Below are positions 42,130 through 51,243 of a stretch of 64,000 bases of DNA, piece after piece; the stretch's first letter is position 1, and each line of letters begins with the position of its first letter. Below the pieces are notes generated by a model. That model saw nothing but the letters and a program-made list of their open reading frames with translations, was not told the DNA's origin and did no database searches. Location of the stretch: assembly GCF_014651855.1 (NCBI RefSeq), contig NZ_BMXR01000006.1, positions 248,001-312,000 on the forward strand, given 5' to 3'. The DNA is from Saccharospirillum salsuginis. GTDB lineage: Bacteria; Pseudomonadota; Gammaproteobacteria; Pseudomonadales; Natronospirillaceae. Made by a program: the position numbers and the translations under genes.

Positions 42130-42783
42130 GTGCGTGAATCGACTCTGTTGACAGTCGCCAACGGTATCCTGTCGCTCAGTCCTGAGGATCGTCCGGCTCG
42201 TATTGCTGTCGACGGCGTCGACGGGGCGGGCAAAACCTGTTTTTCCAACGAACTGGCCGATATTTTGAAGAACCTGTCCGTCAGGCCGGTCATCCGCGCT
42301 TCCGTGGACGGATTTCATCACCCTCGCCACCATCGATATCAACAGGGAAAGTTCAGCCCGGAAGGATTCTATCGGGACTCCTACAATTATCAGGCACTGA
42401 AGCAGTCGCTGTTGGACCCGCTGTCCATCAATGGGGATCGACGTATTGTAACCGAGGTGTTTGATTGCGATGCGGATGTTCCGATCTCCGCGGACCCTGT
42501 GTCAGTGCCGGAGAACGCTCTTCTTTTGATCGATGGTATTTTCCTTCACCGAGAAACACTGATGGAATACTGGCACTGCTCCGTCTTTCTTCATGTCGAT
42601 TTTGAGGTCTCGGTGCCGCGTGGAAATGCCCGGTTTGATTTGAATCCGGATCCCGACCATGCCTCGAATCGCCGGTATGTCGAAGGCCAACAACTGTACC
42701 TTGGCGAAGTGGCGCCCATGCAGAAGGCCACCTGGGTGGTCGATAATAACGACTTGACCCAGGCGCACATCGTTCAACGTTGA
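42130..42783 (+). CDS. Uridine-kinase-like P-loop NTPase
   Basis: 217 residues, GTG start six bases after the preceding gene. Walker A is AVDGVDGAGKTCFSNEL (GVDGAGKT), followed by the nucleoside-kinase-like SVDGFHHPRHHRY and a Walker-B-like ALLLIDGIFL. This is the uridine kinase/AAA_33 group that phosphorylates nucleosides or small sugars; the substrate is not fixed. The order crc-zf-TFIIB-kinase with tiny gaps suggests one transcript. Confidence 0.8.
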   Translation: MRESTLLTVANGILSLSPEDRPARIAVDGVDGAGKTCFSNELADILKNLSVRPVIRASVDGFHHPRHHRYQQGKFSPEGFYRDSYNYQALKQSLLDPLSINGDRRIVTEVFDCDADVPISADPVSVPENALLLIDGIFLHRETLMEYWHCSVFLHVDFEVSVPRGNARFDLNPDPDHASNRRYVEGQQLYLGEVAPMQKATWVVDNNDLTQAHIVQR

Positions 42784-42807
42784 ATCTCTCTGTTCTCAGA
42801 TGACTGA

Positions 42808-42831
42808 CCGGGGCTCGTCCCAAAGCCCCGG
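42808..42831. terminator. Hairpin between convergent genes
   Basis: A perfect 8-bp stem CCGGGGCT/AGCCCCGG with loop CGTCCCAA, between the kinase-like gene and the esterase gene. There is no strong U-run on either strand, so it is a weak or Rho-aided terminator. Confidence 0.6.
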
Positions 42832-42841
42832 AAACTGAACT

Positions 42842-44548
42842 TCAGCTCGGGCATTGCCCCGCTTCAAAATACCCCTCGGACGTTTCGCTCACCCAGCTGT
42901 AAGTGCCGGATAAACCGCCCAGGTAATCATTTCCGCCGTCGGTGTAGTAGCCGCCCGAATAGTAGGCGCGACCGCCGTAGTCGTGGTTCATGTTGCTGTC
43001 GTACCAGTCCTGGCAGGTGAAACCGCCCGACGGGGGTTCGGTGCCCTGACAGGCTTCCGGTTGCTGGGCGAACCACTGCCCGGGTTCCCCTTCGGTCAGG
43101 GTAACCGAGGACCAGCTGTCCCAGGCGAAACCGATGTCGGCGTTGTCGCCCGTGGACAGCGCGCGCAGGTTGTAGTTGCCGCCGGCACTGGCGCGACTGT
43201 TGTTGATGTGCCCTTGTGGCGAGTCGGTCGATTCGACACAGGTTTCGGTCGGGGCATTCGGGTCGACGACGGTGACGACTCGGGTGGCCACCGTGGTGTG
43301 GTCGTCGGAGTCGGTGGCCGAGTAGGTGCAGTAATAGTCGCCGGCAGTGCCGGTATCGACGTCGCACTGGGCGGTCACACTGACGGTGCCGTCTTCGACA
43401 TCGGTCGCGCTGGCGCCGGGGTCGGTGAAGGTGGAGCCCAGCGTGATCTCCATCGGGTTGTCCCCGGCCAGCGTGATCACCGGTTTATTGATGGCCGGCT
43501 CGGCGATGCGGCCGTGACGGTTGAAGAAATCCCAGATGATGTCCGGATAGACCGGCCCCTGACGCACGGCCCACTTGCCTTCGTTGCCGTCGGCACCACC
43601 GACCCAGTAGTGGCCGTGATCGGTGTCCTGGCTGTTGGCGGTGCTCAGCGGACCGTTGAAGAAAACCGTCTCGACGATCGAGCGGGTGCCGGTGGTGCCA
43701 TCTTCGGTGAAACGTTGGTGCTGGCAGCCATAGTCCTGCTGGTAATAGGTGCAATTGGCCGTTGACGCCAGCGCTTCGGTCGGTGAATTGAAGTCGTCCG
43801 CGCCGAACACCCGCAAGTGGGCATCGCGGATATTGCGACCGGCGGGCTGGACGACGGTACAGTCATCCTCGTTCTGCAACACCATCATCGGTATAGCGTA
43901 TTCGTTGTCCAGCTCCAGTTTCATGTCGCTGGCCACCCGGCTGACCGAGTGAAAGGTGGCGCTGCCCGGACACTGGCCACTGAGCGAGACCGAGGCGGCG
44001 TCTTCGCCATAGGGCAGACCCGACGCTGAAGCCGCGGCCGCCCAGTATTCGTTGTGCGCCACGGCCGCGACGACGGTCATGGCGCCACCGGATGACAAGC
44101 CGGTGATGTAGCGCCGGTTGGCGTCAATGTTGAACTGGCCTTCCACTTCGAGGGCGATCTGGTGCAGGTCTTCGACCTCGCCCCCGCCCTGGTGGCGGTG
44201 CTCCTCGAACCAGAATCCCCAGCAGTTTTCATTACGCAGTCCGTTGTAGGTGGTGATGAAGGGTGTGACCAGAATGAAACCGTACTCATCGGCGGCGGCT
44301 TTCATGCCCCAGTCGGCCAGAACATCCTCATGCGTCTGCTTGCAGCCATGAAGGGTCATAACCATCGGACGGGCGCCGGAAAATCCGTCCGGAACGTAAA
44401 CACTGTATTGACGGGTTTCGGAACCCGCATAGCTTTGAGCCTGGAAGGTGTAATCGTGACGGGTGCCCGCCCAGGCCGTGGATGCCAGGCAGGCCGCGCC
44501 CACCAGAAGTCCGGTCAGCCAGCGGCCGACCATCATGCTGTGTCGCAT
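42842..44548 (-). CDS. Secreted PHB-depolymerase-family esterase with Ig-like and C-terminal modules
   Basis: 568 residues. Signal peptide ends AWA (residue 27). The esterase domain (about 30-345) has the family's early CKQTHEDVLADWGMKAAADE, the lipase box GLSSGGAM (near residues 149-156) and the late catalytic His in DTDHGHYWVGG. A beta-sandwich of the DUF5011/cadherin-like type follows (about 355-430: ITLGSTFTDPGASATDVEDG). The C-terminal module (about 440-568) is Tyr/Gly/Asn-rich and may bind polymer. It likely cleaves an extracellular polyester or feruloyl/acetyl ester. AGGA is upstream of the ATG. Confidence 0.85.
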   Translation of the reverse strand: MRHSMMVGRWLTGLLVGAACLASTAWAGTRHDYTFQAQSYAGSETRQYSVYVPDGFSGARPMVMTLHGCKQTHEDVLADWGMKAAADEYGFILVTPFITTYNGLRNENCWGFWFEEHRHQGGGEVEDLHQIALEVEGQFNIDANRRYITGLSSGGAMTVVAAVAHNEYWAAAASASGLPYGEDAASVSLSGQCPGSATFHSVSRVASDMKLELDNEYAIPMMVLQNEDDCTVVQPAGRNIRDAHLRVFGADDFNSPTEALASTANCTYYQQDYGCQHQRFTEDGTTGTRSIVETVFFNGPLSTANSQDTDHGHYWVGGADGNEGKWAVRQGPVYPDIIWDFFNRHGRIAEPAINKPVITLAGDNPMEITLGSTFTDPGASATDVEDGTVSVTAQCDVDTGTAGDYYCTYSATDSDDHTTVATRVVTVVDPNAPTETCVESTDSPQGHINNSRASAGGNYNLRALSTGDNADIGFAWDSWSSVTLTEGEPGQWFAQQPEACQGTEPPSGGFTCQDWYDSNMNHDYGGRAYYSGGYYTDGGNDYLGGLSGTYSWVSETSEGYFEAGQCPS

Positions 44549-44736
44549 AGGTGTATCCTCGTGATCTTGTTGTTGTTTTAACTGTGACCTGAATCAGCAT
44601 TCAGGTTTGATCAGTATGGTCGGCTAAAAACTGATCAGCGCTCGGTCATTGGTAGGAGGGTCGCTGGCGTTGTGAACCCTGTCGCAGGACAAGCGCCGTA
44701 TTTCGGAGGTTAATGGGCGTGAGTCGGTGGTCGGGT

Positions 44737-44766
44737 TTGGTAACCGGGTTCATTCCTGCATAGAAT
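44737..44766 (+). promoter_or_regulatory. Promoter of the mntA-hepT operon
   Basis: TTGGTA, 18 bases, TAGAAT (a 5/6 match to the -10 consensus). Transcription would begin near 44773, which excludes an ATG at 44765 and supports the ATG at 44798 as the mntA start. Confidence 0.5.
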
Positions 44767-44797
44767 GACGGTTCAAACTCGCTTAAACAGAGTCCCC

Positions 44798-45202
44798 ATG
44801 CCTCAGGTCTTTCATGACAGCGCCCTGGCCATACTGTCTCGGCAGTTCCCGAACCTATTGGCGGTTTACGCCTTCGGCAGCCGAATAACCGGCCAAGCCC
44901 GACCCGACAGTGACTGGGATCTGGCGATTCTGGTCGCCGGCTACGCCGACCCGTGGCAGTTGTTCGAGACCGCCGGAGTGCTGAGCGAACAGGCGCATTG
45001 CCCGGTGGATTTGCTTGACCTGAGGGCTGCGACGACGGTGATGCAATACCAGATCATTACCACAGCCGAGCGCTGGTGGGCACTGGATAGCCAGGCCGAC
45101 ACCTTCGAAGCCATGGTGCTCAGTGAAATGACGGAACTCAACACCGCACGGGCCGGTTTGCTGCGGGATATTCAACAAACCGGGAGTGTTCATGACCGAT
45201 GA
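44798..45202 (+). CDS. mntA: MntA-type nucleotidyltransferase antitoxin
   Basis: 134 residues from ATG 44798 (chosen from the promoter position). Minimal nucleotidyltransferase fold: YAFGSRITGQARPDSDWDLA (near residues 26-45) has the GSx10DxD active site, here S-D-W-D-L. In type VII systems MntA adds AMP to a tyrosine of HepT, which silences the toxin. It overlaps hepT by 11 bases. Confidence 0.87.
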   Translation: MPQVFHDSALAILSRQFPNLLAVYAFGSRITGQARPDSDWDLAILVAGYADPWQLFETAGVLSEQAHCPVDLLDLRAATTVMQYQIITTAERWWALDSQADTFEAMVLSEMTELNTARAGLLRDIQQTGSVHDR

Positions 45203-45614
45203 TGTGATCTTGAACAAGGTGGCGACAATAGAACGTTGCGTTCAGCGTGCCCGCGAGGAATACGAAGCCGAACCGGAAACCTTTGCCACTAACTTCACCC
45301 GCCAGGATGCCGCCATCCTGAACATCCAGCGTGCCTGTGAAGCAGCGCTGGACATCGGCCACTACCTGATTCGTCGCGATAAGTTGGGCATACCTCAAGG
45401 TGCAAGGGATGTCTTTTCGTTATTGGAACGTGCCCAATGGATTGACAGCGGAATGTCCGAATCGCTCAAACGAATGGTCGGGTTCCGGAACATCGCCGTG
45501 CATGATTATCGGGCGCTGCAATTGCCGATCGTTACCACCATCATTGAAAAACATCTGGACGATTTTCTGGCCTTCGGTCGAGTCATGTTGAAGAACGCAC
45601 CCAGCCGTGACTGA
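45192..45614 (+). CDS. hepT: HepT-type HEPN toxin
   Basis: 140 residues from ATG 45192, within the end of mntA (GGGAG five bases upstream). Mostly helical HEPN fold with the RX4HXY motif seen as RNIAVHDY near residues 100-107: Arg, His and Tyr, the last being the target for AMP addition by MntA. HEPN toxins cleave RNA (tRNA in the best-studied case). An intact, co-translated pair is expected to be functional. Confidence 0.88.
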   Translation: MTDDVILNKVATIERCVQRAREEYEAEPETFATNFTRQDAAILNIQRACEAALDIGHYLIRRDKLGIPQGARDVFSLLERAQWIDSGMSESLKRMVGFRNIAVHDYRALQLPIVTTIIEKHLDDFLAFGRVMLKNAPSRD

Positions 45615-45669
45615 GGTGGTTCATATTGACCAGTCCGGCCTCGAGCCGCTTGCTTTGGATTTTGGCGGC

Positions 45670-47178
45670 TCAATAAGCGGACTGCCCTCCCAATAACTTT
45701 TCCAGCTGCCGGCAGTTGAGCGCTTCGATCAGCGCGGACTTGTCGATGGCGTCCTGGTCGCGCAGGTCCGCGACCGTCCGGGCGACCTTGAGAATGCGGT
45801 GGTAGGCGCGAGCGCTGAGACCCAGTCGATCGAGGGCGTTTTCCAGCAGCGCCCGTTCGGCGTCGCCGAGGCGCGTGGCCGCTTCCAGCCCTTTCCCGCC
45901 CAGGTCGGCGTTGGCGCACCCCTGGCGTGTCATTTGCCGGTTCCAGGCGGAGACAACCCGTTTTTGTACCTCGGCTGTGGTCTCTTCCTGGGTGGGGCGT
46001 GTCAGCATCTCGCGGGGCAGGGTCGGGACCTCGATGTGCAGGTCTATGCGGTCCAGAAAGGGGCCGGACAGACGGGAAATGTAGCGTTGCATCTGCTCGC
46101 GAGTATAGCGCTGCGAACGCGGGTCGTCCGGACTGTAACCGCCGGGGGTGGGGTTCATGGCCGCCACCAACTGGAAATTCGCCGGGAACTGGGTTTGCCG
46201 GGCCGCCCGAGAGATGTGGACCTCGCCGCTTTCCAGCGGTTCGCGCAGGACGTCGAGCACCGAGCGCGGGAATTCCGCCAATTCATCGAGAAACAAGACA
46301 CCACGATGCGCCAGTGTGACTTCCCCGGGCCTGGGGATCGACCCCCCGCCGATCAGCGACACGCCCGAGGCGGTGTGGTGCGGTGAGCGAAACGGTCGAC
46401 GTCCCCAATTCAATTGCATCCCGCAGATCGAGTGGACACTGGCGACTTCCAGCGCTTCCTGCTCATCGAGCGGTGGCAACAGGCCCGGCAGTCGCGAGGC
46501 GAGCAGGGTCTTACCGGTACCCGGAGGCCCGAAAAACAACAGGTTGTGCCTCCCGGCAGCGGCGATTTCCAGGGCTCGCTTGGCCGTCTGCTGGCCTTTG
46601 ACATCGGCCAGTTCCGGCAAAGGGGTCGGAATGGTCGTGGGCTCGTATTCGGCCCGGGGCAGAGCGCGTTGACCGCGAAAATGGCTGGTCACCTGCAACA
46701 GATGCTCGGCATAGCGCACGTCGCTGTCACTGGCGAGGGCGGCTTCATTGGCGTTATCCAGACTGGTGACCAGGGTCCGCCCCGCGGCGGTGCAGGCGAT
46801 GGCCGCCGGCAGCGCACCGGGACCGGCGCGCACATCCCCGCTGAGTGAGAGTTCACCGAGGAATTCATATTCCTCCAGACCGTCGCCCTTGATCTGGTCG
46901 CTGGCGACCAGGATGCCCAGCGCGATGGCCAGATCGAACTGGGCACCCTGCTTGGGCAAATCGGCCGGAGCCATATTGACGGTGATGCGACGGTCGGGAA
47001 AATCGAACTGGCTGTTGAGAATGGCGGAACGGACCCGGTCGCGGGCTTCCTTCACAGCGGTCTCGGGCAACCCGACCATGGTGAAACCCGGCAGTCCGTT
47101 GGATAAATGCACCTCGATGGTGACCTGAGGCGCGTCCATGCCGAGACGGGCCCGGCTGTAGAGCACGGCTAAGCTCAT
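45670..47178 (-). CDS. comM: YifB/ComM family AAA+ ATPase (Mg-chelatase-like)
   Basis: 502 residues. The N-terminal ChlI-like domain (MSLAVLYSRARLGMDAPQVT and VGLPETAVKEARDRVRSA) is followed by the AAA+ core with Walker A FFGPPGTGKTLLASRLPG, Walker B VLFLDELAEF and the late arginine-rich RLSGPFLDRIDLHIEVP, then a C-terminal Mg-chelatase-like domain. ComM is a hexameric helicase that moves branches during natural transformation. Its tail is convergent with the hepT gene. Confidence 0.93.
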   Translation of the reverse strand: MSLAVLYSRARLGMDAPQVTIEVHLSNGLPGFTMVGLPETAVKEARDRVRSAILNSQFDFPDRRITVNMAPADLPKQGAQFDLAIALGILVASDQIKGDGLEEYEFLGELSLSGDVRAGPGALPAAIACTAAGRTLVTSLDNANEAALASDSDVRYAEHLLQVTSHFRGQRALPRAEYEPTTIPTPLPELADVKGQQTAKRALEIAAAGRHNLLFFGPPGTGKTLLASRLPGLLPPLDEQEALEVASVHSICGMQLNWGRRPFRSPHHTASGVSLIGGGSIPRPGEVTLAHRGVLFLDELAEFPRSVLDVLREPLESGEVHISRAARQTQFPANFQLVAAMNPTPGGYSPDDPRSQRYTREQMQRYISRLSGPFLDRIDLHIEVPTLPREMLTRPTQEETTAEVQKRVVSAWNRQMTRQGCANADLGGKGLEAATRLGDAERALLENALDRLGLSARAYHRILKVARTVADLRDQDAIDKSALIEALNCRQLEKLLGGQSAY

Positions 47179-47343
47179 TGATCGTCCTTGTCTAGCGGTT
47201 GTATCCGGCGGACGCTACCGGATGCCGTGGGGTCGGGCAAGATAAACGGGCGGTAATTGTGATCGACCTCATAAAGGAGGCTGTGCGTTACGGGGTCTCC
47301 TCTTGGTATGATGACACCCGTTACAGTCACAGGAGTATCTTTC

Positions 47344-47865
47344 GTGGTATTCAGCCGTAAAGCTGTGTGGTCAGGCGTCGTATTGGTCGTTGTGCTATTG
47401 GGGAGCAGTGCCTGGGGTGTGGCCTGGTACCAGGCCAAGCAGGAACGGGAGGTGTTGGCTCCGCAACGATTGCTGGATCATCTGGCATCGGTTCGGGCCG
47501 GGCAGGCCGAGTTGATGGCGGAGCAGATTGCGATCGACGGGCTGAAGCCGGTGGAGATTGCGCGTATTCGGTCGGCATTGCGTGCGGATCTGGAGACGTC
47601 CGCGCACCCTGATCCGGAAGCGGCTGCGGAACGGTTGTTGTCCAGCGCCACAGCCCATCTGGACTCGGACGAAGGCACGGTGGCGGCGCTGGAGCGTTGG
47701 TTGCGTCGAAACGCCGAAACCGATTGGCAACCCTTGGATCAACAGCCTGACCGGTGGCTGGTGAGGGCCGGCGAGGCATGTCTGGAACTGATGTTTCAGA
47801 GCGATGAGCCCGAAGTGACGTGGCGCTGGGTCGCGGTCAGCGACTGTCCGGTCGAAACCGGCTGA
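47344..47865 (+). CDS. Membrane-anchored protein of unknown function
   Basis: 173 residues from GTG 47344, which has AGGAG eight bases upstream; two ATGs 33-36 bases before it fall ahead of that site. One membrane helix at residues 6-24 (VWSGVVLVVVLLGSSAWGVA), then a charged helical region. No family recognised. Divergent from comM. Its last 29 bases overlap the end of the convergent NAD(P)-binding gene. Confidence 0.7.
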   Translation: MVFSRKAVWSGVVLVVVLLGSSAWGVAWYQAKQEREVLAPQRLLDHLASVRAGQAELMAEQIAIDGLKPVEIARIRSALRADLETSAHPDPEAAAERLLSSATAHLDSDEGTVAALERWLRRNAETDWQPLDQQPDRWLVRAGEACLELMFQSDEPEVTWRWVAVSDCPVETG

Positions 47866-48505
47866 TCCGCTCCGATTCCCAGATATTGACGGCCGGTCCG
47901 CCCGGGCTGGCCGCCTGATGGACGAGTACGGCGGCCACCTGATCGGCCTCGACCGGTCGATAGCGCCGCAGTGGGCCGCTTAACAAAGGTTTCAGCAAGG
48001 CACCAACCACCATCCCCAGCCGTTCCCCGATGCGAAATTCACTACGCTCTCCGAGCAACAATGACGGGCGTACGATCGTCAGATGTTCGAAACCGAGCGA
48101 TTGCAAGGCGTGCTCCGCCTCGCCTTTGGTGCGCAGGTAGAAGTTGCGGCTCGCCGCATCGGCGCCGAGACTGGAGACAAACAGGAAATGGCTTGCGCCA
48201 AGCGCCCGGGCCCATTGGGCCGTCCGCACCACGGTGTCCCGATCAACCTGTTGAAACGCGGCTTGAGAGCCGGCTTTGCGAATCGTCGTACCCAACGCAC
48301 AGATGACGCTGTCACCGGTCAGATCGAGATCCTCGATGGCCGCCAGGTTGTCGAAATCCACCACTCGTATGCGGTGATGCGAATGCGGCTGGCCGCGCTC
48401 TCGACGGACCAACAGCCAGACCGGATCGAAATCCGGCTGGGTCAGACGGCGGGCGACTGCCTCGCCGATCATACCGGTGCTGCCTACCAATACGACGGCC
48501 GTCAT
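47837..48505 (-). CDS. NAD(P)H-binding (atypical SDR) oxidoreductase-like protein
   Basis: 222 residues from ATG 48505, overlapping the stop of the FIST-GGDEF-EAL gene (ATGA). The 108 codons before that ATG are out-of-frame sequence of the neighbour. Rossmann fingerprint TAVVLVGSTGMIGEAVARRL (GxxGxxG), with VDFDNLAA, ICALGTTIRKAGS and FLFVSSLGADAASRNFYLRT-K (Y-x3-K-like) typical of atypical SDR/NmrA proteins. It may be a sensor or reductase of NADPH state. It is co-translated with a cyclic-di-GMP sensor gene. Confidence 0.85.
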   Translation of the reverse strand: MTAVVLVGSTGMIGEAVARRLTQPDFDPVWLLVRRERGQPHSHHRIRVVDFDNLAAIEDLDLTGDSVICALGTTIRKAGSQAAFQQVDRDTVVRTAQWARALGASHFLFVSSLGADAASRNFYLRTKGEAEHALQSLGFEHLTIVRPSLLLGERSEFRIGERLGMVVGALLKPLLSGPLRRYRPVEADQVAAVLVHQAASPGGPAVNIWESERISRFRPDSR

Positions 48506-51048
48506 CCGAAGATCTCCTCGCGTGCCAACCGGGTCTGGCAGAATTCGCCGACCGGCATGGGCTCGGCGAGGAAGAAACCCTGGAAGAGATCCACACCCAT
48601 GGCGTGCAGGCTGTTGAGGATGGATTCGCTGTGGACGTGCTCGGCCACGGTGCGGATGTTCAGGTCCTGACAGAGCTGAACCACCCGCCGGACCAGGATG
48701 CGGTTGATGTCGCTGTCGTTCAGGTGGCGGATCAGGCTGCCATCGAGTTTGATCCAGTCCGGTTTCAGGTGCAGTACGCGTTCGAGGTTGGAGTAGGCGC
48801 TGCCGAAATCGTCGATGGCCAGTTTGCAACCCAGGCGCCGCAGCTCGTGCAGGGTGTAGGCAAAGCGGTCGAAATCCCGCAGGCCGTCGGACTCGACGAT
48901 TTCCAGCGTCACCCGGTTGCCGTCGACGCCGGATTTCAGCCAGTATTTCAGTCGCTCGATCAGGTCGGTATTGCCGAGGTCGCGGGCGGTGAAGTTCAGC
49001 GTGAACCCGACCTTCTGATCTTTCAGCTGTCGAAAGGTCTCGTCGATCATCAGCATCGACAGCCGCGGGTAGAGCTGGGTCGGCTTGACCAGCTCCAGGA
49101 AGGCGCCCGGGGTGTAGATCTGATCGTCATGCCGCAGCCGCATCAGGGCTTCGACATGGTGGATATGACCGCGCCGGTCGAACAGAGGCTGGACGTACGG
49201 CAGGATGTCCCCGTTGCTGAGCGCGTTGCGTACCCGGCTGAGCCAGATCAGACCGTCGCGTTTGATCTGTTCGTTGCCCTTCAGGTCGACCGCCCGGGCG
49301 ATCGGGAGCTGATGGCTGTAGGCGTGGCGACGGGCTTCGGAGGCTTTGATCAGCAGGTCTTCCGGGCTGTGCGACATGTCCGGCGGCAGCTCGTCCTGGT
49401 GGGCGGTGCCGGCGGTCAGCAGGATCGGCAGGACGTTTTGCACCAACCGGTCGCTGAACAGGTCGGACTGGCTCTGTAACCGCTCGGCCAATTGCTCCAT
49501 ACCCCGGAAAAAAGCCTGGTGACTGCAGGCATCCGGCGCGGCGATCAGGAATTCGTTGGGCGAACCCCGAAACACCAGGGCCGTGGTCGGCAGCAATTCG
49601 GTGATGTCGGTCTGAATGGCATAACTGAGGTTGCGCAACAACTGGTCGCCGACGGCGTAGCCGTACAGGTTGTTGATTTGCCGCAGGTTGTTCACCTTCA
49701 GACTGCACACCTGGACGATGGGCCAGGGGTCGGCATCGCGCAGGCTTTGCAGCAGGGCGACGCGGTTGGCAAGGCCGGTGACGTTGTCGGTCTCGTATTT
49801 GCGGAACAATTCTTTCGTCTTGCGACCGACCTCGGCTTCCAGATCCTGATTCACCTGGTCCAGATCCTTGACCGACTCCTGGATCAACCGGAACAGGCGG
49901 GACAGCGAGTGGCTGTGGTATTCCGGCATCGGCTTTTCCACCGCCGGGTCCTCGGCGATGGCCAGGGTGGTCAGGCTGTGCTGCAACGGCAAGGTGCGGC
50001 CCTGTTCGTGGTGGAACTCCCCGAAACAATAAGCGCCGCTGAGCGGCGCCACAGCTTGCAACGGCGTCAGTTCCTGTTCCGGGTTGTCGCAGTCGAGCGA
50101 TGCCCGGGTGATGCAGTTGAACGCCAGGATCGCTTCCGGACGGTGCTTGCCGAGGTGGTGGGCGCCGCTGCAGACCTGCTCAAAGGTGATCGACGGGTGG
50201 CTGTACGCGAACCGGACCTGATCACCCTCAAGCAAGGGGGTGCTAACGACAAAGCCACCGTTTCCAGCCGGATCGGTCGGCATGCTCAGGATCTGGGCGT
50301 CGCCGGAAATGCGCATCAGTGGAAAATTGCGAAAATCTTCGGGCTCCAGTGGCTGGCCTTCGTTCAGGTAGCGGGCGTAGAGCTGTTGAATGGGGTGATG
50401 GTCCAGCTCGTACACGACATTGCCCACGGCCTTGGTGACGCTCCAGGTACGGCCGATCAGATGCCATTCGGCGTAAGCCTGGCTGTGTACGTCCAGGGTC
50501 GGGTTGGACAGCGTCACCGTCACCGCATGATGGGTGAGAATCTGACCGTCGGCATAGACCCAGCCTTCGGCGTAGCCGCGCATCCGGCCACCGGCGATGG
50601 TGATGTCCGGGCGGGTCCGGTTCACCCAACTGAACAGGTCGTGGTAATGAGAGCTCGGGTCGCTGGTAAAGGTGAGGGCGGCGCGGGTGTCCTGGCGAAC
50701 GACCGGTTCATACAGGCGTTGCCCCAGTTCGAGCAGATTGGTGTCCCAGGGGATGTAGTTCAGCCGAAGTTGAGTGCGTTCAAAGGTCATGCATTGCACA
50801 ACCACGGTATCGTTCATGATGCGTCCCTGGTCGACGACCAGGCCGCAGTATGCGCCAACCACGGTAGCCTGGGGCCACAAGGCGTCGAACCAGGGCAGGA
50901 TGGGCTCCAGATCCTCGGCGGGACGGTTGGCGAATACCAGTATCAGAAGATGGGGGCTATCCTGAACGGAGCGCTGATAGGCCCCCAGTTGCTGCAAGCT
51001 GTCTTCAGCGTCCGGTTGAAACGTGAATGAATGAGTGCTCACAGCCAT
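48502..51048 (-). CDS. FIST sensor with degenerate GGDEF and active-looking EAL domain
   Basis: 848 residues from ATG 51048; a GTG ten codons earlier (51078) is possible, and neither has a clear ribosome site. Order: FIST N and FIST C sensory domains (about 10-360), a coiled coil (about 375-410), a GGDEF domain in which the active site is RGSPNEF (so no cyclase activity expected), and an EAL domain (about 590-840) with VEALMRL, NFTARD, EIVES, DDFGSAYSN and KLDGS. FIST domains bind small ligands such as amino acids. It probably lowers cyclic-di-GMP in response to a ligand. Confidence 0.9.
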   Translation of the reverse strand: MAVSTHSFTFQPDAEDSLQQLGAYQRSVQDSPHLLILVFANRPAEDLEPILPWFDALWPQATVVGAYCGLVVDQGRIMNDTVVVQCMTFERTQLRLNYIPWDTNLLELGQRLYEPVVRQDTRAALTFTSDPSSHYHDLFSWVNRTRPDITIAGGRMRGYAEGWVYADGQILTHHAVTVTLSNPTLDVHSQAYAEWHLIGRTWSVTKAVGNVVYELDHHPIQQLYARYLNEGQPLEPEDFRNFPLMRISGDAQILSMPTDPAGNGGFVVSTPLLEGDQVRFAYSHPSITFEQVCSGAHHLGKHRPEAILAFNCITRASLDCDNPEQELTPLQAVAPLSGAYCFGEFHHEQGRTLPLQHSLTTLAIAEDPAVEKPMPEYHSHSLSRLFRLIQESVKDLDQVNQDLEAEVGRKTKELFRKYETDNVTGLANRVALLQSLRDADPWPIVQVCSLKVNNLRQINNLYGYAVGDQLLRNLSYAIQTDITELLPTTALVFRGSPNEFLIAAPDACSHQAFFRGMEQLAERLQSQSDLFSDRLVQNVLPILLTAGTAHQDELPPDMSHSPEDLLIKASEARRHAYSHQLPIARAVDLKGNEQIKRDGLIWLSRVRNALSNGDILPYVQPLFDRRGHIHHVEALMRLRHDDQIYTPGAFLELVKPTQLYPRLSMLMIDETFRQLKDQKVGFTLNFTARDLGNTDLIERLKYWLKSGVDGNRVTLEIVESDGLRDFDRFAYTLHELRRLGCKLAIDDFGSAYSNLERVLHLKPDWIKLDGSLIRHLNDSDINRILVRRVVQLCQDLNIRTVAEHVHSESILNSLHAMGVDLFQGFFLAEPMPVGEFCQTRLAREEIFG

Positions 51049-51243
51049 AAATGGGAGGAAAGTTGTGACGATGTTCACTAAGTCTAAGTTAAAGGCTCTG
51101 TTTAAGGAAACCTAGACATTTAGCATTTGCGAATAAAGTTGCATTCATGGGGGTTGAATCACTGTTCAACCCTGACGCCTGAAGTCCGCAAGTCAATGCG
51201 GTTATACTGGGACGCTGTTGAATCCCTGACTTGCCGGACCGCC

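Noticed and set aside
47175..47438. 87-codon minus-strand frame upstream of comM
   Set aside because: It is antisense to the start of the membrane-anchored protein gene and has biased composition; an AGGAG-GTG start supports the plus-strand gene.
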